Positions 51,689 through 64,000 of a stretch of DNA of 64,000 bases are shown one piece after another. The stretch's first letter is position 1, and the number at the start of each line of letters is the position of its first letter. Source of the stretch: Halisarca cf. caerulea (lineage: Eukaryota > Porifera > Demospongiae > Chondrillida > Halisarcidae); NCBI GenBank assembly GCA_963170055.1, contig CAUJGJ010000213.1, positions 1 through 64,000 of the forward strand. The letters run 5' to 3'. The notes under the pieces were generated by a model. It had not been told where the DNA came from, did no database searches, and worked only from the letters and a program-made list of their open reading frames with translations. Made by a program: the position numbers and the translations under genes.

Positions 51689-54600
51689 TTCCCAGTGGAC
51701 CCACATGAAGTTTCTTAATTACTGTGGGCGTATTTGTGTAGTGTTGGATATGCTGGTGCTAATACCAATATTTGGCACTAGCACCACGCACATTCCCAGT
51801 GGACACACATGACCTTTCTGAAGTGCTGTGGGCGTATTTGTGTAGTGTTGGATATGCTGGTGCTAATACCAATATTTGGCACTAGCACCACGCACATTCC
51901 CAGTGGACACACATGACCTTTCTGAAGTGCTGTGGGCGTATTTGTGTAGTGTTGGATATGCTGGTGCTAATACCAATATTTGGAACTAACACCACGCACA
52001 TTCCCAGTGGACACACATGAAGTTTCTTAACTACTGTGGGCGTATTTGTGTAAAGTTGGATATGCTGGTGCTAATGCCAATATTTGGCACTAGCACCACG
52101 CACATTCCCAGTGGACACACATGACCTTTCTGAAGTGCTGTGGGCGTATTTGTGTAGTGTTGGATATGCTGGTGCTAATACCAATATTTGGCACTAGCAC
52201 CACGCACATTCCCAGTGGACACACATGAAGTTTCTTAACTACTGTGGGCGTATTTGTGTAATGTTGGATATGCTGGTGCTAATACCAATATTTGGCACTA
52301 GCACCACGCACATTCCCAGTAGACACACATGACCTTTCTGAAGTGCTGTGGGCGTATTTGTGTAGTGTTGGATATGCTGGTTCTAATACCAATATTTGGC
52401 ACTAGTACCACGCACATTCCCAGTGGACACACATGAAGTTTCTTAACTACTGTGGGCGTATTTGTGTAAAGTTGGATATGCTGGTGCTAATACCAATATT
52501 TGGCACTAGCACCACGCACATTTCCAGTGGACACACATGAAGTTTCTTAATTACTGTGGGCGTATTTGTGTAGTGTTGGATATGCTGGTGCTAATACCAA
52601 TATTTGGCACTAGCACCACGCACATTCCCAGTGGACACACATGACCTTTCTGAAGTGCTGTGGGCGTATTTGTGTAGTGTTGGATATGCTGGTGCTAATA
52701 CCAATATTTGGCACTAGCACCACGCACATTCCCAGTGGACACACATGACCTTTCTGAAGTGCTGTGGGCGTATTTGTGTAGTGTTGGATATGCTGGTGCT
52801 AATACCAATATTTGGCACAAACACCACGCACATTCCCAGTGGACACACATGAAGTTTCTTAACTACTGTGGGCGTATTTGTGTATAGTTGGATATGCTGG
52901 TGCTAATACCAATATTTGGCACTAGCACCACGCACATTCCCAGTGGACACACATGACCTTTCTGAAGTGCTGTGGGCGTATTTGTGTAGTGTTGGATATG
53001 CTGGTGCTAATACCAATATTTGGCACTAACACCACGCACATTCCCAGTGGACACACATGAAGTTTCTTAACTACTGTGGGCGTATTTGTGTAAAGTTGGA
53101 TATGCTGGTGCTAATACCAATATTTGGCACTAGCACCACGCACATTCCCAGTGGACACACATGACCTTTCTGAAGTGCTGTGGGCGTATTTGTGTAGTGT
53201 TGGATATGCTGGTGCTAATACCAATATTTGGCACTAGCACCACGCACATTCCCAGTGGACACACATGAAGTTTCTTAATTACTGTGGGCGTATTTGTGTA
53301 GTGTTGGATATGCTGGTGCTAATACCAATATTTGGCACTAGCACCACGCACATTCCCAGTGGACACACATGACCTTTCTGAAGTGCTGTGGGCGTATTTG
53401 TGTAGTGTTGGATATGCTGGTGCTAATACCAATATTTGGCACTAGCACCACGCACATTCCCAGTGGACACACATGACCTTTCTGAAGTGCTGTGGGCGTA
53501 TTTGTGTAGTGTTGGATATGCTGGTGCTAATACCAATATTTGGCACTAACACCACGCACATTCCCAGTGGACACACATGAAGTTTCTTAACTACTGTGGG
53601 CGTATTTGTGTAAAGTTGGATATGCTGGTGCTAATACCAATATTTGGCACTAGCACCACGCACATTCCCAGTGGACACACATGACCTTTCTGAAGTGCTG
53701 TGGGCGTGTTTGTGAAGTGTTGGATATACTGGTGCTAATACCAATATTTGGCACTAGCACCACGCACATTCCCAGTGGACACACATGAAGTTTCTTAACT
53801 ACTGTGGGCGTATTTGTGTAATGTTGGATATGCTGGTGCTAATACCAATATTTGGCACTAGCACCACGCACATTCCCAGTGAACACACATGACCTTTCTG
53901 AAGTGCTGTGGGCGTATTTGTGTAGTGTTGGATATGCTGGTGCTAATACCAATATTTGGCACTAGAACCACGCACATTCCCAGTGGACACACATGAAGTT
54001 TCTTAATTACTGTGGGCGTATTTGTGTAGTGTTGGATATGCTGGTGCTAATACCAATATTTGGCACTAGCACCACGCACATTCCCAGTGGACACACATGA
54101 CCTTTCTGAAGTGCTGTGGGCGTATTTGTGTAGTGTTGGATATGCTGAAGCTAATACCAATATTTGGCACTAGCACCACGCACATTCCCAGTGGACACAC
54201 ATGAAGTTCCTGAAGTGCTGTGGGCGTATTTGTGTAGTGTTGGATATGCTGGTGCTAATACCAATATTTGGCACTAGCACCACGCACATTCCCAGTGGAT
54301 ACACATGAAGTTTCTTAACTACTGTGGGCGTATTCGTGTAAAGTTGGATATGCTGGTGCTAATACCAATATTTGGCACTAGCACCACGCACATTCCCAGT
54401 GGACACACATGACCTTTCTGAAGTGCTGTGGGCGTATTTGTGTAGTGTTGGATATGCTGGTGCTAATACCAATATTTGGCACTAGCACCACGCACATTCC
54501 CAGTGGACACACATGAAGTTTCTTAATTACTGTGGGCGTATTTGTGTAGTGTTGGATATGCTGGTGCTAATACCAATATTTGGCACTAGCACCACGCACA

Positions 54601-55120
54601 TTCCCAGTGGACACACATGACCTTTCTGAAGTGCTGTGGGCGTATTTGTGTAGTGTTGGATATGCTGGTGCTAATACCAATATTTGGCACTAGCACCACG
54701 CACATTCCCAGTGGACACACATGACCTTTCTGAAGTGCTGTGGGCGTATTTGTGTAGTGTTGGATATGCTGGTGCTAATACCAATATTTGGCACTAACAC
54801 CACGCACATTCCCAGTGGACACACATGAAGTTTCTTAACTACTGTGGGCGTATTTGTGTAAAGTTGGATATGCTGGTGCTAATACCAATATTTGGCACTA
54901 GCACCACGCACATTCCCAGTGGACACACATGACCTTTCTGAAGTGCTGTGGGCGTGTTTGTGAAGTGTTGGATATACTGGTGCTAATACCAATATTTGGC
55001 ACTAGCACCACGCACATTCCCAGTGGACACACATGAAGTTTCTTAACTACTGTGGGCGTATTTGTGTAATGTTGGATATGCTGGTGCTAATACCAATATT
55101 TGGCACTAGCACCACGCACA
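51689..55120 (+). repeat. A/C-rich island with its own 12-mer
   Basis: Thirty-three monomers, almost all class A or C. Local markers are TTAATTACTG with TAGTG (51689, 52521, 53249, 53977, 54497), CACTAACACC or close forms (51897, 52729, 52937, 53457, 54705) and GTGTTTGTGAAGTG (53665, 54913). Units beginning with the TTAATTAC monomer are 8, 7 and 12 monomers long. 53249-54496 is a 12-mer whose first six monomers repeat at 54497-55120. Classes D, H, I, K, L and C' are absent; there is one F and one TTCG-type E, at 54185 and 54289. Confidence 0.85.
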
Positions 55121-58100
55121 TTCCTAGTAGACACACATGAAGTTTCTTAACTACTTTGGGCGTATTTGTGTAATGTTGGATATGCTGGTGCTAATACCAA
55201 TATTTGGCACTAGCACCACGCACATTCCCAGTGGACACACATGACCTTTCTGAAGTGCTGTGGGCGTATTTGTGTAGTGTTGGATATGCTGGTGCTAATA
55301 CCAATATTTGGCACTAGCACCACGCACATTCCCAGTAGACACACATGAAGTTTCTTAACTACTGTGGGCGTATTTGTGTAATGTTGGATATGCTGGTGCT
55401 AATACCAATATTTGGCACTAGCACCACGTACATTCCCAGTGGACACACATGAAGTTTCTGAAGTGCTGTGGGCGTATTTGTGTAGTGTTGGATATGCTGG
55501 TGCTAATACCAATATTTGGCACTAGCACCACGCACATTCCCAGTGGACACACATGACCTTTCTGAAGTGCTGTGGGCGTATTTGTGTAGTGTTGGATATG
55601 CTGGTGCTAATACCAATATTTGGCACTAGCACCACGCACATTCCCAGTGGACACACATGACCTTTCTGAAGTGCTGTGGGCGTATTTGTGTAGTGTTGGA
55701 TATGCTGGTGCTAATACCAATATTTGGCACTAGCACCACGCACATTCCCAGTGGACACACATGAAGTTTCTTAACTACTGTGGGCGTATTTGTGTAATGT
55801 TGGATATGCTGGTGCTAATACCAATATTTGGCACTAGCACCACGCACATTCCCAGTGGAAACACATGACCTTTCTGAAGTGCTGTGGGCGTATTTGTGTA
55901 GTGTTGGATATGCTGGTGCTAATACCAATATTTGGCACTAGCACCACGCACATTCCCAGTGGATACACATGAAGTTTCTTAACTACTGTGGGCGTATTTG
56001 TGTAATGTTAGATATGCTGGTGCTAATACCAATATTTGGCACTAGCACCACGCACATTCCCAGTGGACACACATGAAGTTCCTGAAGTGCTGTGGGCGTA
56101 TTTGTGTAGTGTTGGATATACTGGTGCTAATACCAATATTTGGCACTAGCACCACGCACATTCCCAGTGGATACACATGAAGTTTCTTAACTACTGTGGG
56201 CGTATTTGTGTAAAGTTGGATATGCTGGTGCTAATACCAATATTTGGCACTAGCACCACGCACATTCCTAGTAGACACACATGAAGTTTCTTAACTACTT
56301 TGGGCGTATTTGTGTAATGTTGGATATGCTGGTGCTAATACCAATATTTGGCACTAGCACCACGCACATTCCCAGTGGACACACATGACCTTTCTGAAGT
56401 GCTGTGGACGTATTTGTGTAGTGTTGGATATGCTGAAGCTAATACCAATATTTGGCACTAGCACCACGCACATTCCCAGTGGACACACATGAAGTTCCTG
56501 AAGTGCTGTGGGCGTATTTGTGTAGTGTTGGATATGCTGGTGCTAATACCAATATTTGGCACTAGCACCACGCACATTCCCAGTGGATACACATGAAGTT
56601 TCTTAACTACTGTGGGCGTATTCGTGTAAAGTTGGATATGCTGGTGCTAATACCAATATTTGGCACTAGCACCACGCACATTCCTAGTAGACACACATGA
56701 AGTTTCTTAACTACTTTGGGCGTATTTGTGTAATGTTGGATATGCTGGTGCTAATACCAATATTTGGCACTAGCACCACGCACATTCCCAGAGGACACAC
56801 ATGACCTTTCTGAAGTGCTGTGGGCGTATTTGTGTAGTGTTGGATATGCTGGTGCTAATACCAATATTTGGCACTAGCACCACGCACATTCCCAGTAGAC
56901 ACACATGAAGTTTCTTAACTACTGTGGGCGTATTTGTGTAATGTTGGATATGCTGGTGCTAATACCAATATTTGGCACTAGCACCACGTACATTCCCAGT
57001 GGACACACATGAAGTTTCTGAAGTGCTGTGGGCGTATTTGTGTAGTGTTGGATATGCTGGTGCTAATACCAATATTTGGCACTAGCACCACGCACATTCC
57101 CAGTGGACACACATGACCTTTCTGAAGTGCTGTGGGCGTATTTGTGTAGTGTTGGATATGCTGGTGCTAATACCAATATTTGGCACTAGCACCACGCACA
57201 TTCCCAGTGGACACACATGACCTTTCTGAAGTGCTGTGGGCGTATTTGTGTAGTGTTGGATATGCTGGTGCTAATACCAATATTTGGCACTAGCACCACG
57301 CACATTCCCAGTGGACACACATGAAGTTTCTTAACTACTGTGGGCGTATTTGTGTAATGTTGGATATGCTGGTGCTAATACCAATATTTGGCACTAGCAC
57401 CACGCACATTCCCAGTGGACACACATGAAGTTTCTGAAGTGCTGTGGGCGTATTTGTGTAGTGTTGGATATGCTGGTGCTAATACCAATATTTGGCACTA
57501 GCACCACGCACATTCCTAGTAGACACACATGAAGTTTCTTAACTACTTTGGGCGTATTTGTGTAATGTTGGATATGCTGGTGCTAATACCAATATTTGGC
57601 ACTAGCACCACGCACATTCCCAGTGGACACACATGACCTTTCTGAAGTGCTGTGGGCGTATTTGTGTAGTGTTGGATATGCTGGTGCTAATACCAATATT
57701 TGGCACTAGCACCACGCACATTCCCAGTAGACACACATGAAGTTTCTTAACTACTGTGGGCGTATTTGTGTAATGTTGGATATGCTGGTGCTAATACCAA
57801 TATTTGGCACTAGCACCACGTACATTCCCAGTGGACACACATGAAGTTTCTGAAGTGCTGTGGGCGTATTTGTGTAGTGTTGGATATGCTGGTGCTAATA
57901 CCAATATTTGGCACTAGCACCACGCACATTCCCAGTGGACACACATGACCTTTCTGAAGTGCTGTGGGCGTATTTGTGTAGTGTTGGATATGCTGGTGCT
58001 AATACCAATATTTGGCACTAGCACCACGCACATTCCCAGTGGACACACATGACCTTTCTGAAGTGCTGTGGGCGTATTTGTGTAGTGTTGGATATGCTGG

Positions 58101-58656
58101 TGCTAATACCAATATTTGGCACTAGCACCACGCACATTCCCAGTGGACACACATGAAGTTTCTTAACTACTGTGGGCGTATTTGTGTAATGTTGGATATG
58201 CTGGTGCTAATACCAATATTTGGCACTAGCACCACGCACATTCCCAGTGGAAACACATGACCTTTCTGAAGTGCTGTGGGCGTATTTGTGTAGTGTTGGA
58301 TATGCTGGTGCTAATACTAATATTTGGCACTAGCACCACGCACATTCCCAGTGGACACACATGAAGTTTCTTAACTACTGTGGGCGTATTTGTGTAATGT
58401 TGGATATGCTGGTGCTAATACCAATATTTGGCACTAGCACCACGCACATTCCCAGTGGACACACATGACCTTTCTGAAGTGCTGTGGGCGTATTTGTGTA
58501 GTGTTGGATATGCTGGTGCTAAAACCAATATTTGGCACTAGCACCACGCACATTCCAAGTGGACAAACATGAAGTTTCTGAAGTGCTGTGGGCGTATTTG
58601 TGTAGTGTTGAATATGCTGGTGCTAATACCAATATTTGGCACTAGCACCACGCACA
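55121..58656 (+). repeat. 34 monomers: resumed HOR material after the island
   Basis: 55121-56472 repeats 50337-51688 monomer for monomer (D, A, C', B, A, A, C, AAACAC A, E with TTAGATATG, F, E, D, G). The eight-monomer start D-A-C'-B-A-A-C-AAACAC returns at 57513-58344, 2392 bp on. Near the right end substitutions increase: AATACTAATATT near 58314, GCTAAAACC near 58519 and GTTGAATATG near 58607. Confidence 0.8.
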
Positions 58657-58900
58657 TTCCCAGTGGACACACATGAAGTTACTGAAGTGCTGTGGGCGTA
58701 TTTGTGTAGTGTTGGATATGCTGAAGCTAATACCAATATTTGGCACTAGCACCACGCACATTCCCAGTGGACACACATGAAGTTTCTGAAGTGCTGTGGG
58801 CGTATTTGTGTAGTGTTGGATATACTGGTGCTAATACCAATATTTGGCACTAGCACCACACACATTCCCAGTGGACACACATGAAGTTTCTTAACTACTG

Positions 58901-58904
58901 TGGC
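58901..58904 (+). other. 1-bp deletion in monomer 58865
   Basis: CTACTGTGGCG stands where the family has CTACTGTGGGCG, giving a 103-bp monomer. This is the first departure from exact 104-bp phase after 566 monomers. The related C monomers at 59280 and 60943 keep the full GGG, so the change is private to this copy (or a sequencing error in a G run). Confidence 0.85.
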
Positions 58905-60395
58905 GTATTTGTGTAAAGTTGGATATGCTGGTGCTAATACCAATATTTGGCACTAGCACCACGCACATTCCTAGTAGACACACATGAAGTTTCTTAACTA
59001 CTTTGGGCGTATTTGTGTAATGTTGGATATGCTGGTGCTAATACCAATATTTGGCACTAGCACCACGCACATTCCCAGTTGACACACATGAAGTTTCTGA
59101 AGTGCTGTGGGCGTATTTGTGTAGTGTTGGATATGCTGAAGCTAATACCAATATTTGGCACTAGCACCACGCACATTCCCAGTGGACACACATGAAGTTT
59201 CTGAAGTGCTGTGGGCGTATTTGTGTAGTGTTGGATATACTGGTGCTAATACCAATATTTGGCACTAGCACCACACACATTCCCAGTGGACACACATGAA
59301 GTTTCTTAACTACTGTGGGCGTATTTGTGTAAAGTTGGATATGCTGGTGCTAATACAAATATTTGGCACTAGCACCACGCACATTCCTAGTAGACACACA
59401 TGAAGTTTCTTAACTACTTTGGGCGTATTTGTGTAATGTTGGATATGCTGGTGCTAATACCAATATTTGGCACTAGCAACACGCACATTCCCAGTGGACA
59501 CACATGACCTTTCTGAAGTGCTGTGGGCGTATTTGTGTAATGTTGGATATGCTGGTGCTAATACCAATATTTGGCACTAGCACCACGCACATTCCCAGTG
59601 GACACACATGACCTTTCTGAAGTGCTGTGGGCGTATTTGTATAGTGTTGGATATGCTGGTGCTAATACCAATATTTGGCACTAGCACCACGCACATTCCC
59701 AGTGGACACACATGAAGTTTCTTAACTACTTTGGGCGTATTTGTGTAATGTTGGATATGCTGGTGCTAATACCAATATTTGGCACTAGCACCACGCACAT
59801 TCCCAGTGGAAACACATGACCTTTCTGAAGTGCTGTGGGCGTATTTGTGTAGTGTTGGATATGCTGGTGCTAATACCAATATTTGGCACTAGCACCACGC
59901 ACATTCCCAGTAGACACACATGAAGTTTCTTAACTACTGTGGGCGTATTTGTGTAATGTTGGATATGCTGGTGCTAATACCAATATTTGGCACTAGCACC
60001 ACGCACATTCCCAGTGGACACACATGACCTTTCTGAAGTGCTGTGGGCGTATTTGTGTAGTGTTGGATATGCTGGTGCTAATACCAATATTTGGCACTAG
60101 CACCACGCACATTCCAAGTGGACAAACATGAAGTTTCTGAAGTGCTGTGGGCGTATTTGTGAAATGTTGGATATGCTGGTGCTAATACCAATATTTGGCA
60201 CTAGCACCACGCACATTCCCAGTGGACACACATGACCTTTCTGAAGTGCTGTGGGCGTATTTGTGTAGTGTTGGATATGCTGGTGCTAATACCAATATTT
60301 GACACTAGCACCACGCACATTCCCAGTGGACACACATGAAGTTTCTGAAGTGCTGTTGGTGTATTTGTGTAGTGTTTTATATGCTGGTGCTAATA

Positions 60396-60405
60396 CCAAT
60401 TTTGG
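60396..60405 (+). other. 1-bp deletion in the hairpin loop, copy 1
   Basis: CCAATTTTGG replaces CCAATATTTGG in the monomer at 60320, which is 103 bp long. The deletion removes a base from the centre of the dyad. The same change is found at 61851-61860 in the monomer at 61775. Confidence 0.88.
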
Positions 60406-61850
60406 CACTAGCACCACGCACATTTCCAGAGGACACACATGAAGTTCCTGAAGTGCTGTGGGCGTATTTGTGTAGTGTTGGATATGCTGGTGCTAATACC
60501 AATATTTGGCACTAGCACAACGCACATTCCCAGTGGATACACATGAAGTTTCTTAACTACTGTGGGCGTATTTGTGTAAAGTTGGAAATGCTGGTGCTAA
60601 TACCAATATTTGGCACTAGCACCACGCACATTCCCAGTGGACACACATTAAGTTTCTTAACTACTGTGGGCGTATTTGTGTAATGTTGGATATGCTGGTG
60701 CTAATACCAATATTTGGCACTAGCACCACGCACATTCCCAGTGGACACACATGAAGTTTCTGAAGTGCTGTGGGCGTATTTGTGTAGTGTTGGATATGCT
60801 GAAGCTAATACCAATATTTGGCACTAGCACCACGCACATTTCCAGTGGACAAACATGAAGTTTCTGAAGTGCTGTGGGCGTATTTGTGTAGTGTTGGATA
60901 TACTGGTGCTAATACCAATATTTGGCACTAGCACCACACACATTCCCAGTGGACACACATGAAGTTTCTTAACTACTGTGGGCGTATTTGTGTAAAGTTG
61001 GATATGCTGGTGCTAATACAAATATTTGGCACTAGCACCACGCACATTCCTAGTAGACACACATGAAGTTTCTTAACTACTTTGGGCGTATTTGTGTAAT
61101 GTTGGATATGCTGGTGCTAATACCAATATTTGGCACTAGCAACACGCACATTCCCAGTGGACACACATGACCTTTCTGAAGTGCTGTGGGCGTATTTGTG
61201 TAATGTTGGATATGCTGGTGCTAATACCAATATTTGGCACTAGCACCACGCACATTCCCAGTGGACACACATGACCTTTCTGAAGTGCTGTGGGCGTATT
61301 TGTATAGTGTTGGATATGCTGGTGCTAATACCAATATTTGGCACTAGCACCACGCACATTCCCAGTAGACACACATGAAGTTTCTTAACTACTGTGGGCG
61401 TATTTGTGTAATGTTGGATATGCTGGTGCTAATACCAATATTTGGCACTAGCACCACGCACATTCCCAGTGGACACACATGACCTTTCTGAAGTGCTGTG
61501 GGCGTATTTGTGTAGTGTTGGATATGCTGGTGCTAATACCAATATTTGGCACTAGCACCACGCACATTCCAAGTGGACAAACATGAAGTTTCTGAAGTGC
61601 TGTGGGCGTATTTGTGAAATGTTGGATATGCTGGTGCTAATACCAATATTTGGCACTAGCACCACGCACATTCCCAGTTGACACACATGACCTTTCTGAA
61701 GTGCTGTGGGCGTATTTGTGTAGTGTTGGATATGCTGGTGCTAATACCAATATTTGACACTAGCACCACGCACATTCCCAGTGGACACACATGAAGTTTC
61801 TGAAGTGCTGTGGGTGTATTTTTGTAGTGTTTTATATGCTGGTGCTAATA

Positions 61851-61860
61851 CCAATTTTGG
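61851..61860 (+). other. 1-bp deletion in the hairpin loop, copy 2
   Basis: Same CCAATTTTGG form as at 60396, in a monomer that also shares GTGTTTTATA and a GGTGTATT change. The shared deletion marks these two monomers as copies of one ancestor and dates the deletion before the duplication. Confidence 0.88.
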
Positions 61861-62085
61861 CACTAGCACCACGCACATTCCCAGAGGACACACATGAAGT
61901 TCCTGAAGTGCTGTGGGCGTATTTGTGTAGTGTTGGATATGCTGGTGCTAATACCAATATTTGGCACTAGCACAACGCACATTCCCAGTGGATACACATG
62001 AAGTTTCTTAACTACTGTGGGCGTATTCGTGTAAAGTTGGATATGCTGGTGCTAATACCAATATTTGGCACTAGCACCACGCACA

Positions 62086-64000
62086 TTCCTAGTAGACACA
62101 CATGAAGTTTCTTAACTACTTTGGGCGTATTTGTGTAATGTTGGATATGCTGGTGCTAATACCAATATTTGGCACTAGCACCACGCACATTCCCAGTGGA
62201 CACACATGACCTTTCTGAAGTGCTGTGGGCGTATTTGTGTAGCGTTGGATATGCTGGTGCTAATACCAATATTTGGCACTAGCACCACGCACATTCCCAG
62301 GAGACACACAAGAAGTTTCTTAACTACTGTGGGCGTATTTGTGTAATGTTGGATATGCTGGTGCTAATACCAATATTTGGCACTAGCACCACATACTTTC
62401 CCAGTGGACACACATGAAGTTTCTGAAGTGCTGTGGGCGTATTTGTGTAGTGTTGGATATGCTGGTGCTAATACCAATATTTGGCACTAGCACCACGCAC
62501 ATTCCCAGTGGACACACATGACCTTTCTGAAGTGCTGTGGGCGTATTTGTGTAGTGTTGGATATGCTGGTGCTAATACCAATATTTGGCACTAGCACCAC
62601 GCACATTCCCAGTGGACAAACATGAAGTTTCTGAAGTGCTGTGGGCGTATTTGTGTAATGCTGGATATGCTGGTGCTAATACCAATATTTGGCACTAGCA
62701 CCACGCACATTCCCAGTGGACACACATGACCTTTCTGAAGTGCTGTGGGCGTATTTGTGTAGTGTTGGATATGCTGGTGCTAATACCAATATTTGGCACT
62801 AGCACCACGTACATTCCCAGTGGACACACATGAAGTTTCTGAAGTGCTGTGGGCGTATTTGTGTAGTGTTGGATATACTGGTGCTAATACCAATATTTGG
62901 CACTAGCACCACGTACATTCCCAGTAGACACACATGACCTTTCTGAAGTGCTGTGGGCGTATTTGTGTAGTGTTGGATATGCTGGTGCTAATACCAATAT
63001 TTGGCACTAGCACCACGCACATTCCCAGTGGATACACATGAAGTTTCTTAACTACTGTGGGCGTATTCGTGTAAAGTTGGATATGCTGGTGCTAATACCA
63101 ATATTTGGCACTAGCACCACGCACATTCCTAGTAGACACACATGAAGTTTCTTAACTACTTTGGGCGTATTTGTGTAATGTTGGATATGCTGGTGCTAAT
63201 ACCAATATTTGGCACTAGCACCACGCACATTCCCAGTGGACACACATGACCTTTCTGAAGTGCTGTGGGCGTATTTGTGTAGTGTTGGATATGCTGGTGC
63301 TAATACCAATATTTGGCACTAGCACCACGCACATTCCCAGTGGACACACATGAAGTTTCTGAAGTGCTGTGGGCGTATTTGTGTAGTGTTGGATATGCTG
63401 GTGCTAATACCAATATTTGGCACTAGCACCACGCACATTCCCAGTGGACACACATGAAGTTTCTGAAGTGCTGTGGGCGTATTTGTGTAATGTTGGATAT
63501 GCTGGTGCTAATACCAATATTTGGCACTAGCACCACGCACATTCCCAGTGGACACACATGAAGTTTCTTAACTACTGTGGGCGTATTTGTGTAAAGTTGG
63601 ATATGCTGGTGCTAATACCAATATTTGGCACTAGCACCACGCACATTCCTAGTAGACACACATGAAGTTTCTTAACTACTTTGGGCGTATTTGTGTAATG
63701 TTGGATATGCTGGTGCTAATACCAATATTTGGCACTAGCACCACGCACATTCCCAGTGGACACACATGACCTTTCTGAAGTGCTGTGGGCGTATTTGTGT
63801 AGTGTTGGATATGCTGGTGCTAATACCAATATTTGGCACTAGCACCACGCACATTCCCAGTGGATACACATGAAGTTTCTTAACTACTGTGGGCGTATTC
63901 GTGTAAAGTTGGATATGCTGGTGCTAATACCAATATTTGGCACTAGCACCACGCACATTCCTAGTAGACACACATGAAGTTTCTTAACTACTTTGGGCGT
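62086..64000 (+). repeat. Right-edge satellite stretch, E-D series
   Basis: Order: D, A (TAGCGTTGG), C' (GAGACACACAAG, ending CACATACTTT), B, A, B', A, B, A, E (TTCG), D, A, B, B, C (TAAAG), D, A, E (TTCG), and a D monomer cut by the window end after 43 bases (63958-64000). 62294-62813 resembles the 9-mer core (CACATACTTT junction, then B, A, B', A). The phase is 3 bases short of the left part. The array continues past the window. Confidence 0.85.

Larger units (their letters stand above)
58657..62085 (+). repeat. Diverged region with tandem 16-mer and three indels
   Basis: The cassette B (TGAAG), B (TACTGG, ending CACACA), C (TAAAG), D occurs at 58657, 59072 and 60735. 59072-60734 (16 monomers, 1663 bp) is repeated at 60735-62085 with two monomers missing (those at 59696 and 59800). 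Shared rare bases include TAATACAAATATT, GCAACACG, TTGTATAGTG, TTGTGAAATG and CCAATTTTGG. Substitution load and indels are higher here than anywhere else in the window. Confidence 0.85.
1..64000 (+). repeat. 104-bp satellite DNA array filling the window
   Basis: The motif TTCCCAGTGG or a close variant recurs every 104 bases from position 1 to 63958, giving 615 full monomers and a 43-base partial one at the right edge. All copies share one orientation. Up to 58864 the phase is exact: the monomer at 58761 starts exactly 565 x 104 bases after position 1. Three single-base deletions then shift it by 3. Monomers usually differ from each other at only a few bases; classes A and D, for example, differ at about nine of 104. 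Homogeneous arrays of this size are known from eukaryotic constitutive heterochromatin, and both array ends lie outside the window. Whether this one is centromeric cannot be told from sequence alone. I do not recognise it as a named family. Confidence 0.98.

Noticed and set aside
58746..58943. 65-codon minus-strand open frame
   Set aside because: Satellite read-through, helped by the 1-bp deletion at 58902, which shifts the phase.
1..64000. CRISPR array
   Set aside because: Copies are contiguous 104-bp units with no unique spacers between short conserved repeats, and variation is spread over the monomer and shared among copies.
1..64000. Transposable elements, terminal repeats or telomere repeats inside the array
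   Set aside because: No interruption of the 104-bp pattern, no inverted monomers and no TTAGGG-like runs were seen on either strand.
1..64000. Bacterial or phage accessory region
   Set aside because: No coding sequence, ribosome binding site or operon is present in 64 kb, which does not fit a bacterial or phage genome.

Overview
The window is one uninterrupted tandem array of a 104-bp satellite monomer, all copies head to tail in the same orientation. It holds 615 complete monomers plus the first 43 bases of another, starting at position 1 if the motif TTCCCAGTGG is taken as the monomer start. I see no single-copy DNA, gene, RNA gene, transposon or other repeat family anywhere in it. Such an array is typical of eukaryotic heterochromatin (centromeric, pericentromeric, subtelomeric or B/sex-chromosome satellite) assembled from long reads. 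The sequence does not identify the taxon, and I do not recognise this satellite as a named family. GC content of the monomer is about 46%.

Monomer numbering used throughout: 1-10 TTCCCAGTGG, 21-40 the most variable part, 41-50 usually CGTATTTGTG, 66-98 a near-perfect dyad (hairpin), 99-104 CGCACA. Monomers fall into recurrent classes. A has CC at 21-22 and GAAGTGC at 28-34. B has AG at 21-22. B' is B with ACAAAC at 11-16. C has TTAACTAC at 27-34 and TAATG at 51-55. C' is C starting TTCCCAGTAG. D starts TTCCTAGTAG and has CTACTTTGGG at 31-40. E has ATACAC at 11-16 and usually TAAAG at 51-55, often with TTCG at 45-48. F has AGTTCC at 21-26. G has GGACG at 38-42 and TGAAG at 66-70. H starts TTCCAAGTGG with ACAAAC. 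I has AAACAC at 11-16 and usually TTGACAC. J has GTGTTTTATA. K has GTGGTTTATA. L starts TTCCGTGTGG.

Layout. 1-8632 is a left domain rich in A, B, H, J and L, with a 12-monomer higher-order repeat (HOR) at 2497-4992 and a displaced copy of its first 1040 bp at 7593-8632. From 8633 a second domain begins, marked by the E-D-G-F cassette that is absent to the left. It contains a 9-mer doublet (9777-11648), a 15-mer present twice (12793 and 16121), a 23-mer doublet (20697-25480) and a 16-mer doublet (27041-30368). Next comes a regular series of 32, 32 and 34 monomers (36817-47008) that grew from an 18-monomer ancestor still visible at 34945-36816. 51689-55120 is an island of simpler A/C monomers that splits a shared HOR segment. 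58657-64000 is the most diverged part and contains the only three length changes in the window, each a 1-bp deletion.

No proteins are encoded. Open frames of 65-100 codons on the minus strand are by-products of the repeat. The biology on show is repeated unequal exchange or amplification in multiples of 104 bp, plus a conserved dyad that would fold completely only in a minus-strand transcript.
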